DNA of 64,000 bases, taken from positions 1 through 64,000 of the forward strand of contig NZ_JARVKY010000012.1 of NCBI RefSeq assembly GCF_029813785.1, read 5' to 3'. This stretch comes from Streptomyces sp. DH41. GTDB lineage: Bacteria > Actinomycetota > Actinomycetes > Streptomycetales > Streptomycetaceae. Positions 7,244 to 16,266 of this stretch are shown piece by piece; position 1 is the stretch's first letter; every line of letters starts with the position of its first letter. Under the pieces are notes generated by a model. It had not been told where the DNA came from. It did no database searches and worked only from the letters and a program-made list of their open reading frames with translations. The position numbers and the translations under genes are program-made.

Positions 7244-9625
7244 TCAGGCGTCGGCGGTGGCTCCCTGGTCGAACGCGGCGTGCAGCCGCCGCGTGTGGTC
7301 GACACGGCGTTCCGGGCCGGTGAGGGTCACCGTCGCCGTCAGGAGCGCGTCGGTACTGGACGCGGCGAGCCGCAGTTCCAGGTCGCCCGGCTCGACGACA
7401 CGGTGGCCGTCGCGCCCGGTGAAGGAGGCCAGGTCGGCCGGGACCGTGACGCGCACGCGGCGTCCCTCGCCGGGGGCCAGCGGCACCCGCGTGTAGCCGA
7501 CGAGGCGCTGTACCGGCTGGACGACGGTGGCGACCGGGTCGTGCAGGTAGAGCTGGACGACCTCGGTTCCGTGCCGTTCACCCGTGTTGCGGACGGTGAG
7601 TTCCAGCTGGAACTCGCCGTCGGTGGGCGCCTCCTCGGTGTCCACCGTGAGGTCGCTCCAGGCGAACGTCGTGTAGGTGAGGCCGTGCCCGAAACCGAAG
7701 GCCGGTGTCGGGTCGATGTTGGACACCTCGCTCGCGTGGGCGAGCCGCGCTCCGAGATAGGTGGTCGGCTGGGAGCCCGCCCCGCGCGGCACGCTGACGG
7801 GCAGCCTGCCGGTGGGGCTGGTGCGCCCGCTGAGCACACCGGCGATGGCGGCGGTGCCCTCCTCACCGGGGAAGAACGACTGCACGATCGCGGCGGACTC
7901 GGCCACGGCGCGGCCCAGGGCGTAGGGCCGCCCGGCGAGCAGCACCGTCACCACCGGCTTTCGGGTGTCCAGCAGCGCGTCGAGGAGCTGCTGCTGGGCG
8001 CCGGGCAGGGCCAGCGACTCGACGTCGCAGCCCTCTCCACTGGTGCCGCGGCCGAACAGTCCGGCGCGGTCGCCCAGGACGGCGACGACGACATCCGCGT
8101 CGCGGGCGGCCCGGACGGCCTCGGGGATGCCGAAGACGTCCCCGTCGTCGACCCCCGTGCCGCGCACGAGAGTGATCTCGGCGTCGGGGAACTCGGCTGC
8201 CAGGGTGTCGCGCAGGGTGGGCAGTTCGATGCCGACCGGGTTCTCGGGGTGGTGGACGCCGATGTGCTGGGGGAAGGAGTAGCAGCCCAGCACGGCGGTG
8301 GCCTCGTCCGCGTTGGGGCCGACCAGGGCGATGCGGCGCGGCCGGTCCAGGGGCAGGGTGCCGTCGTTGCTCAGCAGCACCACCGCTTCCTCGGCGACCT
8401 CGCGGGCCAGCTCGCGGTTGTCCGGGCCGTCGAGGTCGATCCTGCCGCGCAGGGCGTCCGGGTCGTCCAGGTCGACGCCGTCGAGCGCGGGCGGCAGCGG
8501 GTCCCAGTCCGGGTCGAGCAGCCCGAGCGCCGCCTTCTGGGTGAGTACCCGGCGCAGGGCGCGGTCGATCACCGTCTCCGGCACGCGGCCGTCGGCGACC
8601 GCTTCGACCAGGGTCGCCCCGAACGTCTTGACCGTGGGTAGTTCGACGTCCACGCCCGCCCGCAGCGCGGCGCCGGCGGCGCCCGCCCAGTCGGCGGCGA
8701 TGCCGTGCAGCGTCTTGAGGAAGGCGATGCCGAAGTAGTCGGCGACGACGGTGCCGTCGAAGCCCCATGTGTCGCGCAGCAGCCCGGTGAGGAGGTCCTC
8801 GTCGGCGGCGGCGGGCATGCCGTCGATGTCGGTGTAGGCGTGCATCACCGATCGGGCGCCGCCCTCGCGGATCGCCATCTCGAAGGGGGGCAGCAGAACG
8901 TCGGCCCGCTCCCGGGGGCCCACGGAGGAGGGCGCGAGATTACGTCCGGCGCGGGAGGCCGAGTAGCCGACGAAGTGCTTGAGGGTGGCGACGACACCGG
9001 CGTCCTCCAGGCCCCGCACATAGGCGGTGCCGATGGTGCCGACGAGGTACGGGTCCTCGCCGATCGTCTCCTCCACCCGGCCCCAGCGGGCGTCGCGCAC
9101 CACGTCCAGGACGGGTGCGAGACCCTGGTGGACTCCGACGGCCCGCATGTCGCGGCCGATGGCGAGGGCCATGCGGGCGACCAGGTCCGGGTCGAAGGTG
9201 GCGCCCCAGGACAGCGGGACGGGGTAGGCGGTCGCTCCCCAGGTGGCGAAGCCGGCCAGGCACTCCTCGTGCGCGACGGCGGGGATGCCGAAGCGGTTCT
9301 CGGAGGCGATGCGGGCCTGGGTGCGCATGAGGGAGAGCGCGCCGAGCGCCGGGTCGACGGGGGCGGTGCCGAAGGGGCGGGTGAGTTGGCCCAGTCCGGT
9401 GGGCAGGAGGGCGTCGAGGTCGACGGCCTCCTCCATGTCGTGCTGATGGGGGGCGACGTCTCCGCCCTCGTTGGACGCGCCGACCCACACGCCGTACAGC
9501 TGGGCGATCTTCTCCTCGGGGGTCATCGCCTCGATCAGCGCGGACACCCGGTCGGTGAGGGATCGGTCGGGGTCGTTCCAGAGGGGGACTTCGGGGGTGG
9601 TCTCTACGGCCACGTTGGCGGTCAC
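7244..9625 (-). CDS. bxlA: glycoside hydrolase family 3 beta-xylosidase
   Basis: Hydrolase of 793 aa. It starts at a GTG that overlaps the bxlG stop (GTGA) and is preceded by GGAGG, so translation is coupled. Domain order: GH3 N-terminal barrel (about 25-330) with nucleophile Asp296 in VVADYFG, GH3 C-terminal domain (about 380-620), then a fibronectin-III-like domain (about 680-760). There is no signal peptide, so it should act inside the cell on imported disaccharide. Position as last gene behind a xylobiose-type ABC importer and a LacI regulator points to xylobiose to xylose. GH3 alone would also allow beta-glucosidase. The upstream open frame into bxlG is not coding. Confidence 0.85.
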   Translation of the reverse strand: MTANVAVETTPEVPLWNDPDRSLTDRVSALIEAMTPEEKIAQLYGVWVGASNEGGDVAPHQHDMEEAVDLDALLPTGLGQLTRPFGTAPVDPALGALSLMRTQARIASENRFGIPAVAHEECLAGFATWGATAYPVPLSWGATFDPDLVARMALAIGRDMRAVGVHQGLAPVLDVVRDARWGRVEETIGEDPYLVGTIGTAYVRGLEDAGVVATLKHFVGYSASRAGRNLAPSSVGPRERADVLLPPFEMAIREGGARSVMHAYTDIDGMPAAADEDLLTGLLRDTWGFDGTVVADYFGIAFLKTLHGIAADWAGAAGAALRAGVDVELPTVKTFGATLVEAVADGRVPETVIDRALRRVLTQKAALGLLDPDWDPLPPALDGVDLDDPDALRGRIDLDGPDNRELAREVAEEAVVLLSNDGTLPLDRPRRIALVGPNADEATAVLGCYSFPQHIGVHHPENPVGIELPTLRDTLAAEFPDAEITLVRGTGVDDGDVFGIPEAVRAARDADVVVAVLGDRAGLFGRGTSGEGCDVESLALPGAQQQLLDALLDTRKPVVTVLLAGRPYALGRAVAESAAIVQSFFPGEEGTAAIAGVLSGRTSPTGRLPVSVPRGAGSQPTTYLGARLAHASEVSNIDPTPAFGFGHGLTYTTFAWSDLTVDTEEAPTDGEFQLELTVRNTGERHGTEVVQLYLHDPVATVVQPVQRLVGYTRVPLAPGEGRRVRVTVPADLASFTGRDGHRVVEPGDLELRLAASSTDALLTATVTLTGPERRVDHTRRLHAAFDQGATADA

Positions 9626-10440
9626 TTTCCTCCGGCACCCATCAGGCCCTGGACCAGGGCGCGACGGGCGAACAGGTAGACGAGCAGGATGGGCACCATG
9701 GACAGCACCACGGCTCCCAGCAGACCGGGGATGTCGATGCCGTGGGCGGTCTGGAAGTTGTACAGGCCCAGGGTGACCACCTTGGTGGACTCGGACTGGG
9801 TCAGGACGAGCGGGAACAGGAAGCCGTTCCACGCCTGGAGCGCGGAGAACACCACGATGGTGGACAGTCCGCCGCGGGACAGCGGCAGGACGAGCTGGAA
9901 GAACACGCGGCGCGGGCTGGCGCCGTCCATCGCCATGGCCTCGTACAGCTCCTGCGAGATGTCACGCATCGCGCCGCTGAGGATCAGGGCGGACATCGGC
10001 AGGCAGAACGCGGCCGTGGGCAGGATGACGCCGAGGAGGTTGTCGTACAGCCCGGCTTCGCTGATCAGGTAGAACATCGGCACGATCACGGCCTGGGCCG
10101 GGATGGCGAGGCCGAGCAGGAACAGCCGGAAGATCGCCGACGTGGTCCTGCCGCGGCTGCGGACGATCGCGTAGGCGAGCGGCGGGACCAGCAGCAGCAC
10201 GATGCCGATCACGGAGGCGGTGACGAGCAGGGTGTTGAGGAAGTACTGGCCGAAGCCCGAGTCGAAGGCACCGGTGAAGTTGTCCAGCGTGAAGCTGTCC
10301 GGGAACGAGACCGGGCCGTTCTCGGCGTAGTCCTGGCGGGTGCGCAGGGTCGCGGAGAGCATCACGTACAGCGGCAGGCCGACCAGGAGGAGCCAGAAGA
10401 GCGAGCCGGCGCCGGCCAGGTAGTTCGGTCGGCGTCTCAT
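9622..10440 (-). CDS. bxlG: sugar ABC transporter permease, MalG type (xylobiose)
   Basis: Inner-membrane permease of 272 aa with six predicted helices, the first at about residues 10-28. The ABC-ATPase contact (EAA) loop is seen as ELYEAMAMDGASPRRVFFQLVLPL near residues 165-190. It forms a heterodimer with BxlF to pass the disaccharide delivered by BxlE. The gene starts 4 bp inside bxlF (ATGA) and ends 4 bp inside bxlA. No ATPase gene is present, which is normal for this family: streptomycete sugar importers share the distant MsiK ATPase. Confidence 0.85.
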   Translation of the reverse strand: MRRRPNYLAGAGSLFWLLLVGLPLYVMLSATLRTRQDYAENGPVSFPDSFTLDNFTGAFDSGFGQYFLNTLLVTASVIGIVLLLVPPLAYAIVRSRGRTTSAIFRLFLLGLAIPAQAVIVPMFYLISEAGLYDNLLGVILPTAAFCLPMSALILSGAMRDISQELYEAMAMDGASPRRVFFQLVLPLSRGGLSTIVVFSALQAWNGFLFPLVLTQSESTKVVTLGLYNFQTAHGIDIPGLLGAVVLSMVPILLVYLFARRALVQGLMGAGGK

Positions 10441-11393
10441 GACACACCCTCCGCTGAGCCGCGCATCTTGTCGTAGCCGGAGACCCGGACGACGATCAGC
10501 GAGATGATCGTGGCGGCGACGACCAGGGCAAGGGCGATCGCGGAGCCGGTGCCGTAGTCGAAGCTCTTGAACGCCTTGTCGTACATGTAGTAGGCGCTGA
10601 TGGTGGTGTCGGTGCCGGGGCCGCCCTGGGTCAGGATGAGGACCGTCTCGAACGTGGTCAGACCGCCGACGATCATCAGGATCCCCGAGGTGACCATGGA
10701 GGTGCGCAGCTGCGGCAGCGTGATGTGGAAGAACTGCCGGTAGCGGCCCGCCCCGTCGATCTCCGCGGCCTGGTACAGCACCGGCGGGATCGCGCGGGCG
10801 GCACCCTGGTAGATCAGCGTGTGGAACGGGGTGAACTGCCAGGTGCTGACGAACGCCAGTACCCCGATGGCCGTGGCCTGTTCACCGAACAGGTTGCCGT
10901 CGCCGAACAGCCAGGTGGCCTCGGCCGGGATGCCGAAGTTCGGGTCGAGCAGCGCCCGCCACAGCACGGAGACGGCCGTCGCGGACAGCAGCAGGGGGAT
11001 GAAGTAGATGACCGACAGGACGGCGCGGTTGCGCTGGTGACCGGCGGCCCAGACGCCGAGCAGGATGCTCAGCGGGGTCTGGAGGACCACGCCGAGCGCG
11101 GTCAGCAGCAGGGTCAGCCAGATGCTCTTGAGCATGACCGGGTCATCGATGAGGCGCGACCAGTTGTCGGTGCCGACGAACTCGGGCGAGCTGAGCCCGT
11201 CCCAGCTCATGAAGGACAGCACCGCCACCATGATCAGCGGGACGATCGCGAAGAGGGCGAAGAAGACCGCGGCGGGCAGCGCCCAGGCGAAGCTCGGGCG
11301 GCCTATCTTCGTTGCGGACGAGGCGGGCGGCCGCCGCCGGGACCCCTTGCGGGGTTCGGCGGGCGGCCGGGCGCTCGTGGTCTGTGTGGTCAT
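10437..11393 (-). CDS. bxlF: sugar ABC transporter permease, MalF type (xylobiose)
   Basis: Permease of 318 aa. A basic, proline-rich N-terminal tail of about 35 residues precedes six hydrophobic helices, the first at about 36-58. The EAA loop is visible as YQAAEIDGAGRYRQFFHITLPQL near residue 210-232. It pairs with BxlG. The gene starts 10 bp after the bxlE stop and overlaps bxlG by 4 bp, so the operon is tightly coupled. Confidence 0.85.
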   Translation of the reverse strand: MTTQTTSARPPAEPRKGSRRRPPASSATKIGRPSFAWALPAAVFFALFAIVPLIMVAVLSFMSWDGLSSPEFVGTDNWSRLIDDPVMLKSIWLTLLLTALGVVLQTPLSILLGVWAAGHQRNRAVLSVIYFIPLLLSATAVSVLWRALLDPNFGIPAEATWLFGDGNLFGEQATAIGVLAFVSTWQFTPFHTLIYQGAARAIPPVLYQAAEIDGAGRYRQFFHITLPQLRTSMVTSGILMIVGGLTTFETVLILTQGGPGTDTTISAYYMYDKAFKSFDYGTGSAIALALVVAATIISLIVVRVSGYDKMRGSAEGVS

Positions 11394-11403
11394 GAGCCGT
11401 TCG

Positions 11404-12708
11404 TCACTCGGTCGGGAGGGCCTGCATGGCCTTGATGAAGCCGTCCGTGTCGAGCTGTCCGTTGAAGAACTGCTGGATGGCCTTGTGCATGTCCGAGCTC
11501 GCCTTCTGCGGGAACGCCTGGTCCCAGGAGAGCTGGAACGACGGGGCGTCGGAGACGAGGTCGTACTGGAAGCGCGAGTACTCGGGGGTGCCCGAGGTGT
11601 CGATGAACTTGTCGGTGTTGGTCGTGGTCGGCAGGTTGCCGATCTCCAGCTGCGCCTTGACGAAGTCGTCGGAGTACATGAGCTTCAGGAACTCGGCGAC
11701 GGCCTCGGGGTGCTTGGTCTTCTTCATCACCGAGTAGTAGTTGTTGGTGTTGCCGGCGACGTTGCCCGGGTCGCCCTTGCCTCCCTCGACGGCCGGGAAG
11801 GCGGTGTAGCCGAGGTCCTTCTCGGCGAAGTCCGGGTGGTCCGTCAGCTGCTGGGAGTAGTACCAGGAGCCCATCAGCTCGAAGCCGGCCTTGCCCGAGG
11901 CCACCAGCTGGACCGAGCCGCCGTTGGTGTACTTGACGGAGTCGTAGTTCTTGCCGAAGGCGCCGGCGTCGACGAGCTCCCGGATCTTGTCCAGGGCCTG
12001 CTTGCTCTCCGCGCTCTCCCAGGCGGCCTTGTCGCCCCCGACCGCCTTCGCGAACAGCTCCGGACCGGCTATGCGGTCGTAGAGGTACTGGAACCACATC
12101 TGGGTGGGCCAGACGTCGCCGCCGCCGAGCGCGATCGGCGTGACGCCCTCGTCCTTGAGCTTCTCCACCGCGGCGAGCAGTTCGTCCCAGGTCTTCGGCG
12201 GCTGGACGCCGGCCTTGCCGAGGACCGCCTTGTTGTGGAAGAGCAGGACCGGCTGGGTGCCGCGCATCGGGATGCCGTACGGCTTGCCGTCGACGACCGC
12301 GCTCTCGAAGACGTTCGGCAGGAACTTCTTCTCCAGGTCCGGGTTCTTCTTGATGAAGTCGTCGAGCGGCAGCAGCAGGTCGGCCTTGACGAACGGCTTG
12401 ATGCTGCCGCCGCCCCAGTTGAAGAAGACGTCCGGGGCCTGGGGGGTGTTGATGATCGTCTGTAGCTTCTTCTGGTAGTCCGCACCCGGGATGGTGTCGA
12501 GGACGACCTTGACGTCGGACGTCTTGTTGAACGTGTCGACGAGCTTCTTCTCGACCTTGTTGGTGGCGTCCCCGTAGACCAGGACATGGATCTTGCCGTC
12601 GTCGGACGACGCCCCGCCGCTCCCGTCACCGCAGGCGGACAGGCTCAGCGCCATGGCGAGCGTCGCACCGGTGGCGACCAGTCTGGGCAAGCGCGCACGT
12701 GTCTTCAT
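11404..12708 (-). CDS. bxlE: sugar-binding lipoprotein of ABC importer (xylobiose)
   Basis: Extracellular solute-binding protein, family 1, 434 aa. The N-terminus is a lipoprotein signal (MKTRARLPR basic start, hydrophobic core, lipobox LSAC with lipidated Cys26), so the mature protein is anchored outside the membrane. It would capture xylobiose or xylo-oligosaccharides and hand them to BxlF/BxlG. First gene of the minus-strand operon; its RBS (GAAAGG) overlaps the candidate BxlR operator. Sugar identity is inferred from the whole module (LacI, importer, GH3) and from the known bxlREFGA arrangement in Streptomyces, which in S. coelicolor also lies close to argG. Confidence 0.83.
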   Translation of the reverse strand: MKTRARLPRLVATGATLAMALSLSACGDGSGGASSDDGKIHVLVYGDATNKVEKKLVDTFNKTSDVKVVLDTIPGADYQKKLQTIINTPQAPDVFFNWGGGSIKPFVKADLLLPLDDFIKKNPDLEKKFLPNVFESAVVDGKPYGIPMRGTQPVLLFHNKAVLGKAGVQPPKTWDELLAAVEKLKDEGVTPIALGGGDVWPTQMWFQYLYDRIAGPELFAKAVGGDKAAWESAESKQALDKIRELVDAGAFGKNYDSVKYTNGGSVQLVASGKAGFELMGSWYYSQQLTDHPDFAEKDLGYTAFPAVEGGKGDPGNVAGNTNNYYSVMKKTKHPEAVAEFLKLMYSDDFVKAQLEIGNLPTTTNTDKFIDTSGTPEYSRFQYDLVSDAPSFQLSWDQAFPQKASSDMHKAIQQFFNGQLDTDGFIKAMQALPTE

Positions 12709-12715
12709 CGTTCGC

Positions 12716-12730
12716 CTTTCGAAAGTTTCG
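12716..12730. promoter_or_regulatory. candidate BxlR operator
   Basis: Two overlapping palindromes, CTTTCGAAAG (12716-12725) and CGAAAGTTTCG (12720-12730), lie 8-22 bp upstream of the bxlE start. A further half-site CGAAAGT is at 12741. The CGAA/TTCG inverted-repeat character matches sites described for streptomycete xylan-utilisation LacI repressors (from memory). A repressor here would block transcription or early elongation of bxlE, and possibly bxlR. Confidence 0.65.
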
Positions 12731-12846
12731 GCATCATCACCGAAAGTCCATGCTGGTCGGACAGTAAAGTCAGTCGGGATTTCCGGTCAATGGTCGTGCG
12801 GGTGCCGACTCAAAACGTTATCGATCGGATGGCCTATCCTTCCTGC

Positions 12847-13881
12847 ATGCACGATGAAGTTGAGGTGGGAGCGAGGGTCACCCTGGCCGAGGTGGCGAAA
12901 GAAGCAGGGGTCTCCCCTCCGACAGTTTCGAAGGTCCTCAACGGTCGTTCGGACGTCTCCAGCACCACCCGCGTCAAGGTGGAGCGGCTGCTGGAGGCCC
13001 ATGGCTACCGTCGCCGTACCTCGAACCCGTCACGCTCCCCGCTCGTCGAACTCGTCTTCCACGAGCTGGACAGCGTCTGGGCGATGGAACTCGTCCGGGG
13101 TGTGGAGGACGCCGCCAAGGCGAACCGGGCGACCGTCGTGCTCACCAGGAGCGGCACCCGGCACGCACCCGCGCCCGACTGGATCGAGGGGGTGCTCCGG
13201 CGCAGGCCACTGGGCGTGGTGCTGGTCTTCTCGTCACTCCCCGCCGAGATGAAACACCGGCTCCGGTCGCGGGACATTCCCTTCGTCATCGTCGACCCGG
13301 CCGGCGACCCGGACCCCGACGTGCCGTCCGTGGGCTCCGCCAACTGGGCCGGAGGCCTCGCCGCGACGCGTCATCTCACCGACCACGGGCACGAACGCGT
13401 CGCGATCATCACCGGGTTCGAGGACATGCTGTGCTCACTGGCCCGTCTCGACGGGTACCGGTCGGCGATGACCATGGCGGGCCTGACGATCGACCAGCGC
13501 CTCGTCCGCTTCGGCGACTTCGACGTGCAGAGCGGTTTCGAACACGGCATGGACCTGCTGGACGGCCCGGACAGACCGACGGCGATCTTCGCGGGCAGTG
13601 ATCTGCACGCCCTCGGCGTGCTGGAGGCGGCCCGGGTCAGGGGCCTGCGCGTACCCGAGGACCTCTCGGTCGTCGGCTACGACGACGTACCGCTGGCCCA
13701 GTGGTCGAGCCCGCCGCTGACCACGGTCCACCAGCCGCTGCGGCACATGGCCGAGGAAGCGACCCGCATGCTCTTCCGCCCGGACGGCCCGGGCCGCGCC
13801 GCCCAGCGCATCGAACTGGCCACGCACCTCGTCGTACGGCAGAGCACGGCGCCACCGGGAGGAGTCGCCGCCGGCGCGTGA
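12847..13881 (+). CDS. bxlR: LacI-family repressor of xylobiose utilisation
   Basis: LacI/GalR regulator of 344 aa. The N-terminal helix-turn-helix is at about residues 12-32 (TLAEVAKEAGVSPPTVSKVLNG), followed by a periplasmic-binding-protein-like sensor domain with VVGYDDVPLAQWSSPPLTTV near the C-terminus. It diverges from bxlE across about 138 bp containing the CGAAAGTTTCG palindrome, so it most likely represses bxlEFGA, and perhaps itself, until xylobiose or xylose binds. The start is uncertain: ATG 12847 is chosen, with another in-frame ATG at 12829. The open frame running further upstream overlaps bxlE and is not coding. Confidence 0.83.
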   Translation: MHDEVEVGARVTLAEVAKEAGVSPPTVSKVLNGRSDVSSTTRVKVERLLEAHGYRRRTSNPSRSPLVELVFHELDSVWAMELVRGVEDAAKANRATVVLTRSGTRHAPAPDWIEGVLRRRPLGVVLVFSSLPAEMKHRLRSRDIPFVIVDPAGDPDPDVPSVGSANWAGGLAATRHLTDHGHERVAIITGFEDMLCSLARLDGYRSAMTMAGLTIDQRLVRFGDFDVQSGFEHGMDLLDGPDRPTAIFAGSDLHALGVLEAARVRGLRVPEDLSVVGYDDVPLAQWSSPPLTTVHQPLRHMAEEATRMLFRPDGPGRAAQRIELATHLVVRQSTAPPGGVAAGA

Positions 13882-13972
13882 CGACGACCCGCCGGTCACT
13901 GCCGCCGCTGTCGGTGGATGGCTCCCGGGCCGATCACGGCACCGCGCAGTGCGCCACCGCACGGTGCGCCAC

Positions 13973-14000
13973 CACGCCGTCACGCCGTCACGCCGTCACG
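13973..14000. repeat. octanucleotide tandem repeat (CACGCCGT)
   Basis: Three perfect copies of CACGCCGT (13973-13996) and a partial fourth span the stop codon of the DUF2809 gene. A change in copy number would shift or remove the last codons. Confidence 0.85.
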
Positions 14001-14424
14001 CGGACCGTGAGCGGCCCGGACCGGTCCGGGAGGCCACAGCGAGCCATCCGGCCGACGCGCCGACCGCGTACCAGAACAGGTCGGGTGCGTTGAAGGTGGA
14101 ACCGAGGACCAGGCGGGCGACGGCGCTGTGCCGGGACAGCTCCGCCGGCACCCCACTGAGCTGCGAGAACTCCACCACCCAGCTGAACGCCAGGGCGACC
14201 GCGCCGGCTTTCCACGCTGTCATCCGCGGCGCCCCCAGGACGACGAGGGCGACGATCAGCAGGGTGTACAGGGCGTCTCCGCCGTACTTGGCCACGTCTC
14301 CCGCCGCCACGGCCCTGAGCCCCAGCCCCGCCCCCACGGTCGCCAGGGCGGCCGCAGCCGCCGCGAGGCGGATCCGGTTCCCTTCGCTGTCGACACCCGC
14401 ACCGGTCTTGGGAGGAGAGGCCAT
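13996..14424 (-). CDS. DUF2809 family membrane protein
   Basis: Small integral membrane protein of 142 aa with about four hydrophobic segments (near 20-40, 47-65, 70-88 and 115-132). The motif FSWVVEFSQLSGVP and the GSTFNAPDLFWYAVG block near the C-terminus are typical of DUF2809, a VanZ-like membrane family of unknown function. It is convergent with bxlR and its stop lies in an octanucleotide repeat. No functional partner is evident. Confidence 0.7.
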   Translation of the reverse strand: MASPPKTGAGVDSEGNRIRLAAAAAALATVGAGLGLRAVAAGDVAKYGGDALYTLLIVALVVLGAPRMTAWKAGAVALAFSWVVEFSQLSGVPAELSRHSAVARLVLGSTFNAPDLFWYAVGASAGWLAVASRTGPGRSRSA

Positions 14425-14486
14425 GCGGTCATTCTGCGGGACCGGCTCCGCTCCGCTCCTCGGCGGGGCGGGTGCGGCCCGTCCTT

Positions 14487-14530
14487 GTCATGGCGTACGG
14501 CGTCATGGCGTACGGCGTCATGGCCTGCGG
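14487..14530. repeat. 15-bp tandem repeat
   Basis: Two perfect copies of GTCATGGCGTACGGC (14487-14501, 14502-14516) and a degenerate third lie between the phosphoribosyltransferase stop and the DUF2809 start. Confidence 0.8.
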
Positions 14531-14607
14531 CGCGGACCTCGCTCCACGCGAGAGAGCGGCGGGGACGGACAACCCAGCTTCGTTCCTCGGTCCTTGTGCG
14601 GGAGGCG

Positions 14608-15282
14608 TCAGCCCTTGCGCGGGGAGGTGCGCGGGGAGGCGTCGTGTTCGCGGAGAACCTCGATGACCTCGTCGTCGCTCACCTGCTCGAAGTCCTCGTA
14701 CCAGTGGCCGACCGCCCGGAAGTCCGGCGGCCGGTGCGGACAGACCACGTCATCGGCCTCCGATTCCATCTCGGCGGCGGTCTCGGGGGCGCTGACGGGA
14801 ACGGCGAGGACCAGCCGCGCGGTACGCAGACGGCGCAGGTGCCGCAGGGCGGCGCGGGCGGTGGCGCCGGTGGCCAGTCCGTCGTCGACCAGGATCACGG
14901 TCCGGCCCTCGACCCGGGGCGGCGGCCGGTCGCCCCGGTACAGCAGCGCGCGACGGTGCAGTTCGGTGCGCTCGCGGGCCACGTCCGGGAGGAGGCGGTC
15001 CTCGTCCAGGCCGAGCATGTCGAGCGCCCGCCGGTCGAACAGCGGCGGGTCGTCGCCCACGATCGCGCCGATGCCCGTCTCGGGTCGGCCGGGAAGGCCG
15101 ATCTTCCGTACGACCAGCACGTCCAGCGGCACTCCGAGCGCCCGGGCGACCTGGGCGGCCACGGGGACGCCGCCCCGGGGCAGCGCGAGCAGGAAGGGGT
15201 CGGGGAGGTCGCCGCCGGAAGCCCGTTCCATGAGGCGGGCGGCGAGTTCCTGGCCGGCTTCCCGGCGGTCGTGGAATCGCAT
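14608..15282 (-). CDS. phosphoribosyltransferase domain protein
   Basis: Type-I phosphoribosyltransferase fold, 224 aa. The PRPP-binding loop is seen as VILVDDGLATGATA near residues 130-143, and ALPRGGVPVAAQVA near 33-46 forms the adjacent loop. Many actinobacteria carry this ~220-aa protein next to an alpha/beta hydrolase, exactly as here: the hydrolase gene ends 19 bp upstream on the same strand. The substrate is unknown; it does not look like a standard purine or pyrimidine salvage enzyme. Confidence 0.8.
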   Translation of the reverse strand: MRFHDRREAGQELAARLMERASGGDLPDPFLLALPRGGVPVAAQVARALGVPLDVLVVRKIGLPGRPETGIGAIVGDDPPLFDRRALDMLGLDEDRLLPDVARERTELHRRALLYRGDRPPPRVEGRTVILVDDGLATGATARAALRHLRRLRTARLVLAVPVSAPETAAEMESEADDVVCPHRPPDFRAVGHWYEDFEQVSDDEVIEVLREHDASPRTSPRKG

Positions 15283-15301
15283 GAGCGGGTATCCGCCTTT
15301 C

Positions 15302-16009
15302 TCACGAGGGAGAGGGGCCTCGGACGGGGTTGCGTGACCGACCGGAGCGCTCGTCGTCCGCCCGCTCGGTCAGGTGGTCACGGAACCAGCCGGCGGCGGC
15401 CTCGGTGACCTGATCCAGGGCACCGGGTTCGGGGAAGAGGTGCGTGGCCCCGGCTACGACGTGAGTCCGGTGAGGTACGGACAGTCTCCCCGCGGCTTCG
15501 CGGTTGAGATCGAGCACCACCGGGTCGCTGCCGCCGACGACGAGCAGGACCGGGGCCACGACCATCGGCAGCACGTCGCCGGCGAGATCCGGCCGTCCAC
15601 CCCGCGACACCACCGCCGCGACCTGCTTCGGCCGCTCCGCCGCGGCCACCAGGGCGGCCGCCGCGCCGGTACTCGCCCCGAACAGACCCACGGGGAGGTC
15701 CGCGGTGTCCGGGCGACGCTCCAGCCAGTCGACGGCATCCACGAGTCGCCGGGCCAGCAGCGCGATGTCGAAGCGATGCCCGGCCGTGGCCACGTCCTCG
15801 CGCTCCTCGTCCCCGGTCAGCAGGTCCAGCAGCAACGTGCCGAAGGCCGCCCGGCGCAGTCCGGTGGCGACCTCCCGGTTACGGGGACTGAGGCGCGAAC
15901 TGCCGCTTCCGTGCGCGAACAGGACGAGTCCCCGCGCCCCACCAGGGACGATCAGGTCCCCGTCCAGCGTCACGTCGCCCGAGGGGACCAGTACGGATTC
16001 GGAGATCAC
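15302..16009 (-). CDS. dienelactone-hydrolase-like alpha/beta hydrolase
   Basis: Alpha/beta hydrolase of 235 aa from a GTG preceded by GGGGAG. Seen: the oxyanion region LVLFAHGSGSSRLSPRN near 30-46, the nucleophile elbow GLFGASTGAAAALV near 108-121, and a C-terminal acid/His pair in VVGGSDPVVLDLN and AGATHLFPEPG. First gene of a two-gene operon with the phosphoribosyltransferase. It probably cleaves a small ester or lactone; the substrate is unknown. Confidence 0.8.
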   Translation of the reverse strand: MISESVLVPSGDVTLDGDLIVPGGARGLVLFAHGSGSSRLSPRNREVATGLRRAAFGTLLLDLLTGDEEREDVATAGHRFDIALLARRLVDAVDWLERRPDTADLPVGLFGASTGAAAALVAAAERPKQVAAVVSRGGRPDLAGDVLPMVVAPVLLVVGGSDPVVLDLNREAAGRLSVPHRTHVVAGATHLFPEPGALDQVTEAAAGWFRDHLTERADDERSGRSRNPVRGPSPS

Positions 16010-16134
16010 GCGTGTTCATCTCCCCTGGTGCTGTCCGATGGCCGCTCACGGGTACCCGGTCGAACGACAGGACACACCGGGACACACCGGATATGTGGGA
16101 AGCACCGGACTGCCCCGACGCTCGACCCCGCCCC

Positions 16135-16170
16135 GTTCCCGTCCCCGTCCCCGTCCCCGTCCCCGTCCCC
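16135..16170. repeat. hexanucleotide microsatellite (GTCCCC)n
   Basis: Five perfect GTCCCC copies (16141-16170) follow one variant GTTCCC. They lie about 100 bp upstream of the DUF2267 gene and between two divergent genes, so length variation could affect promoter spacing. Confidence 0.9.
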
Positions 16171-16266
16171 GGCTTCCGGTGTAGCGGCGGAACTCCGGGT
16201 ACTCGCCCCTTGCCCAGCTACCGGCTCTCTCGGCCGGAACGCACCATGAGGAAGGACGCCCACCTC

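Noticed and set aside
6659..8641. 660-codon plus-strand frame opposite DUF6629 and bxlA
   Set aside because: Spans two real genes and a terminator on the other strand; Gly/Arg-rich, with no motifs.
13973..14000. Possible CRISPR-like array
   Set aside because: Units are 8 bp with no spacers; a simple tandem repeat. No CRISPR array is seen anywhere in the window.
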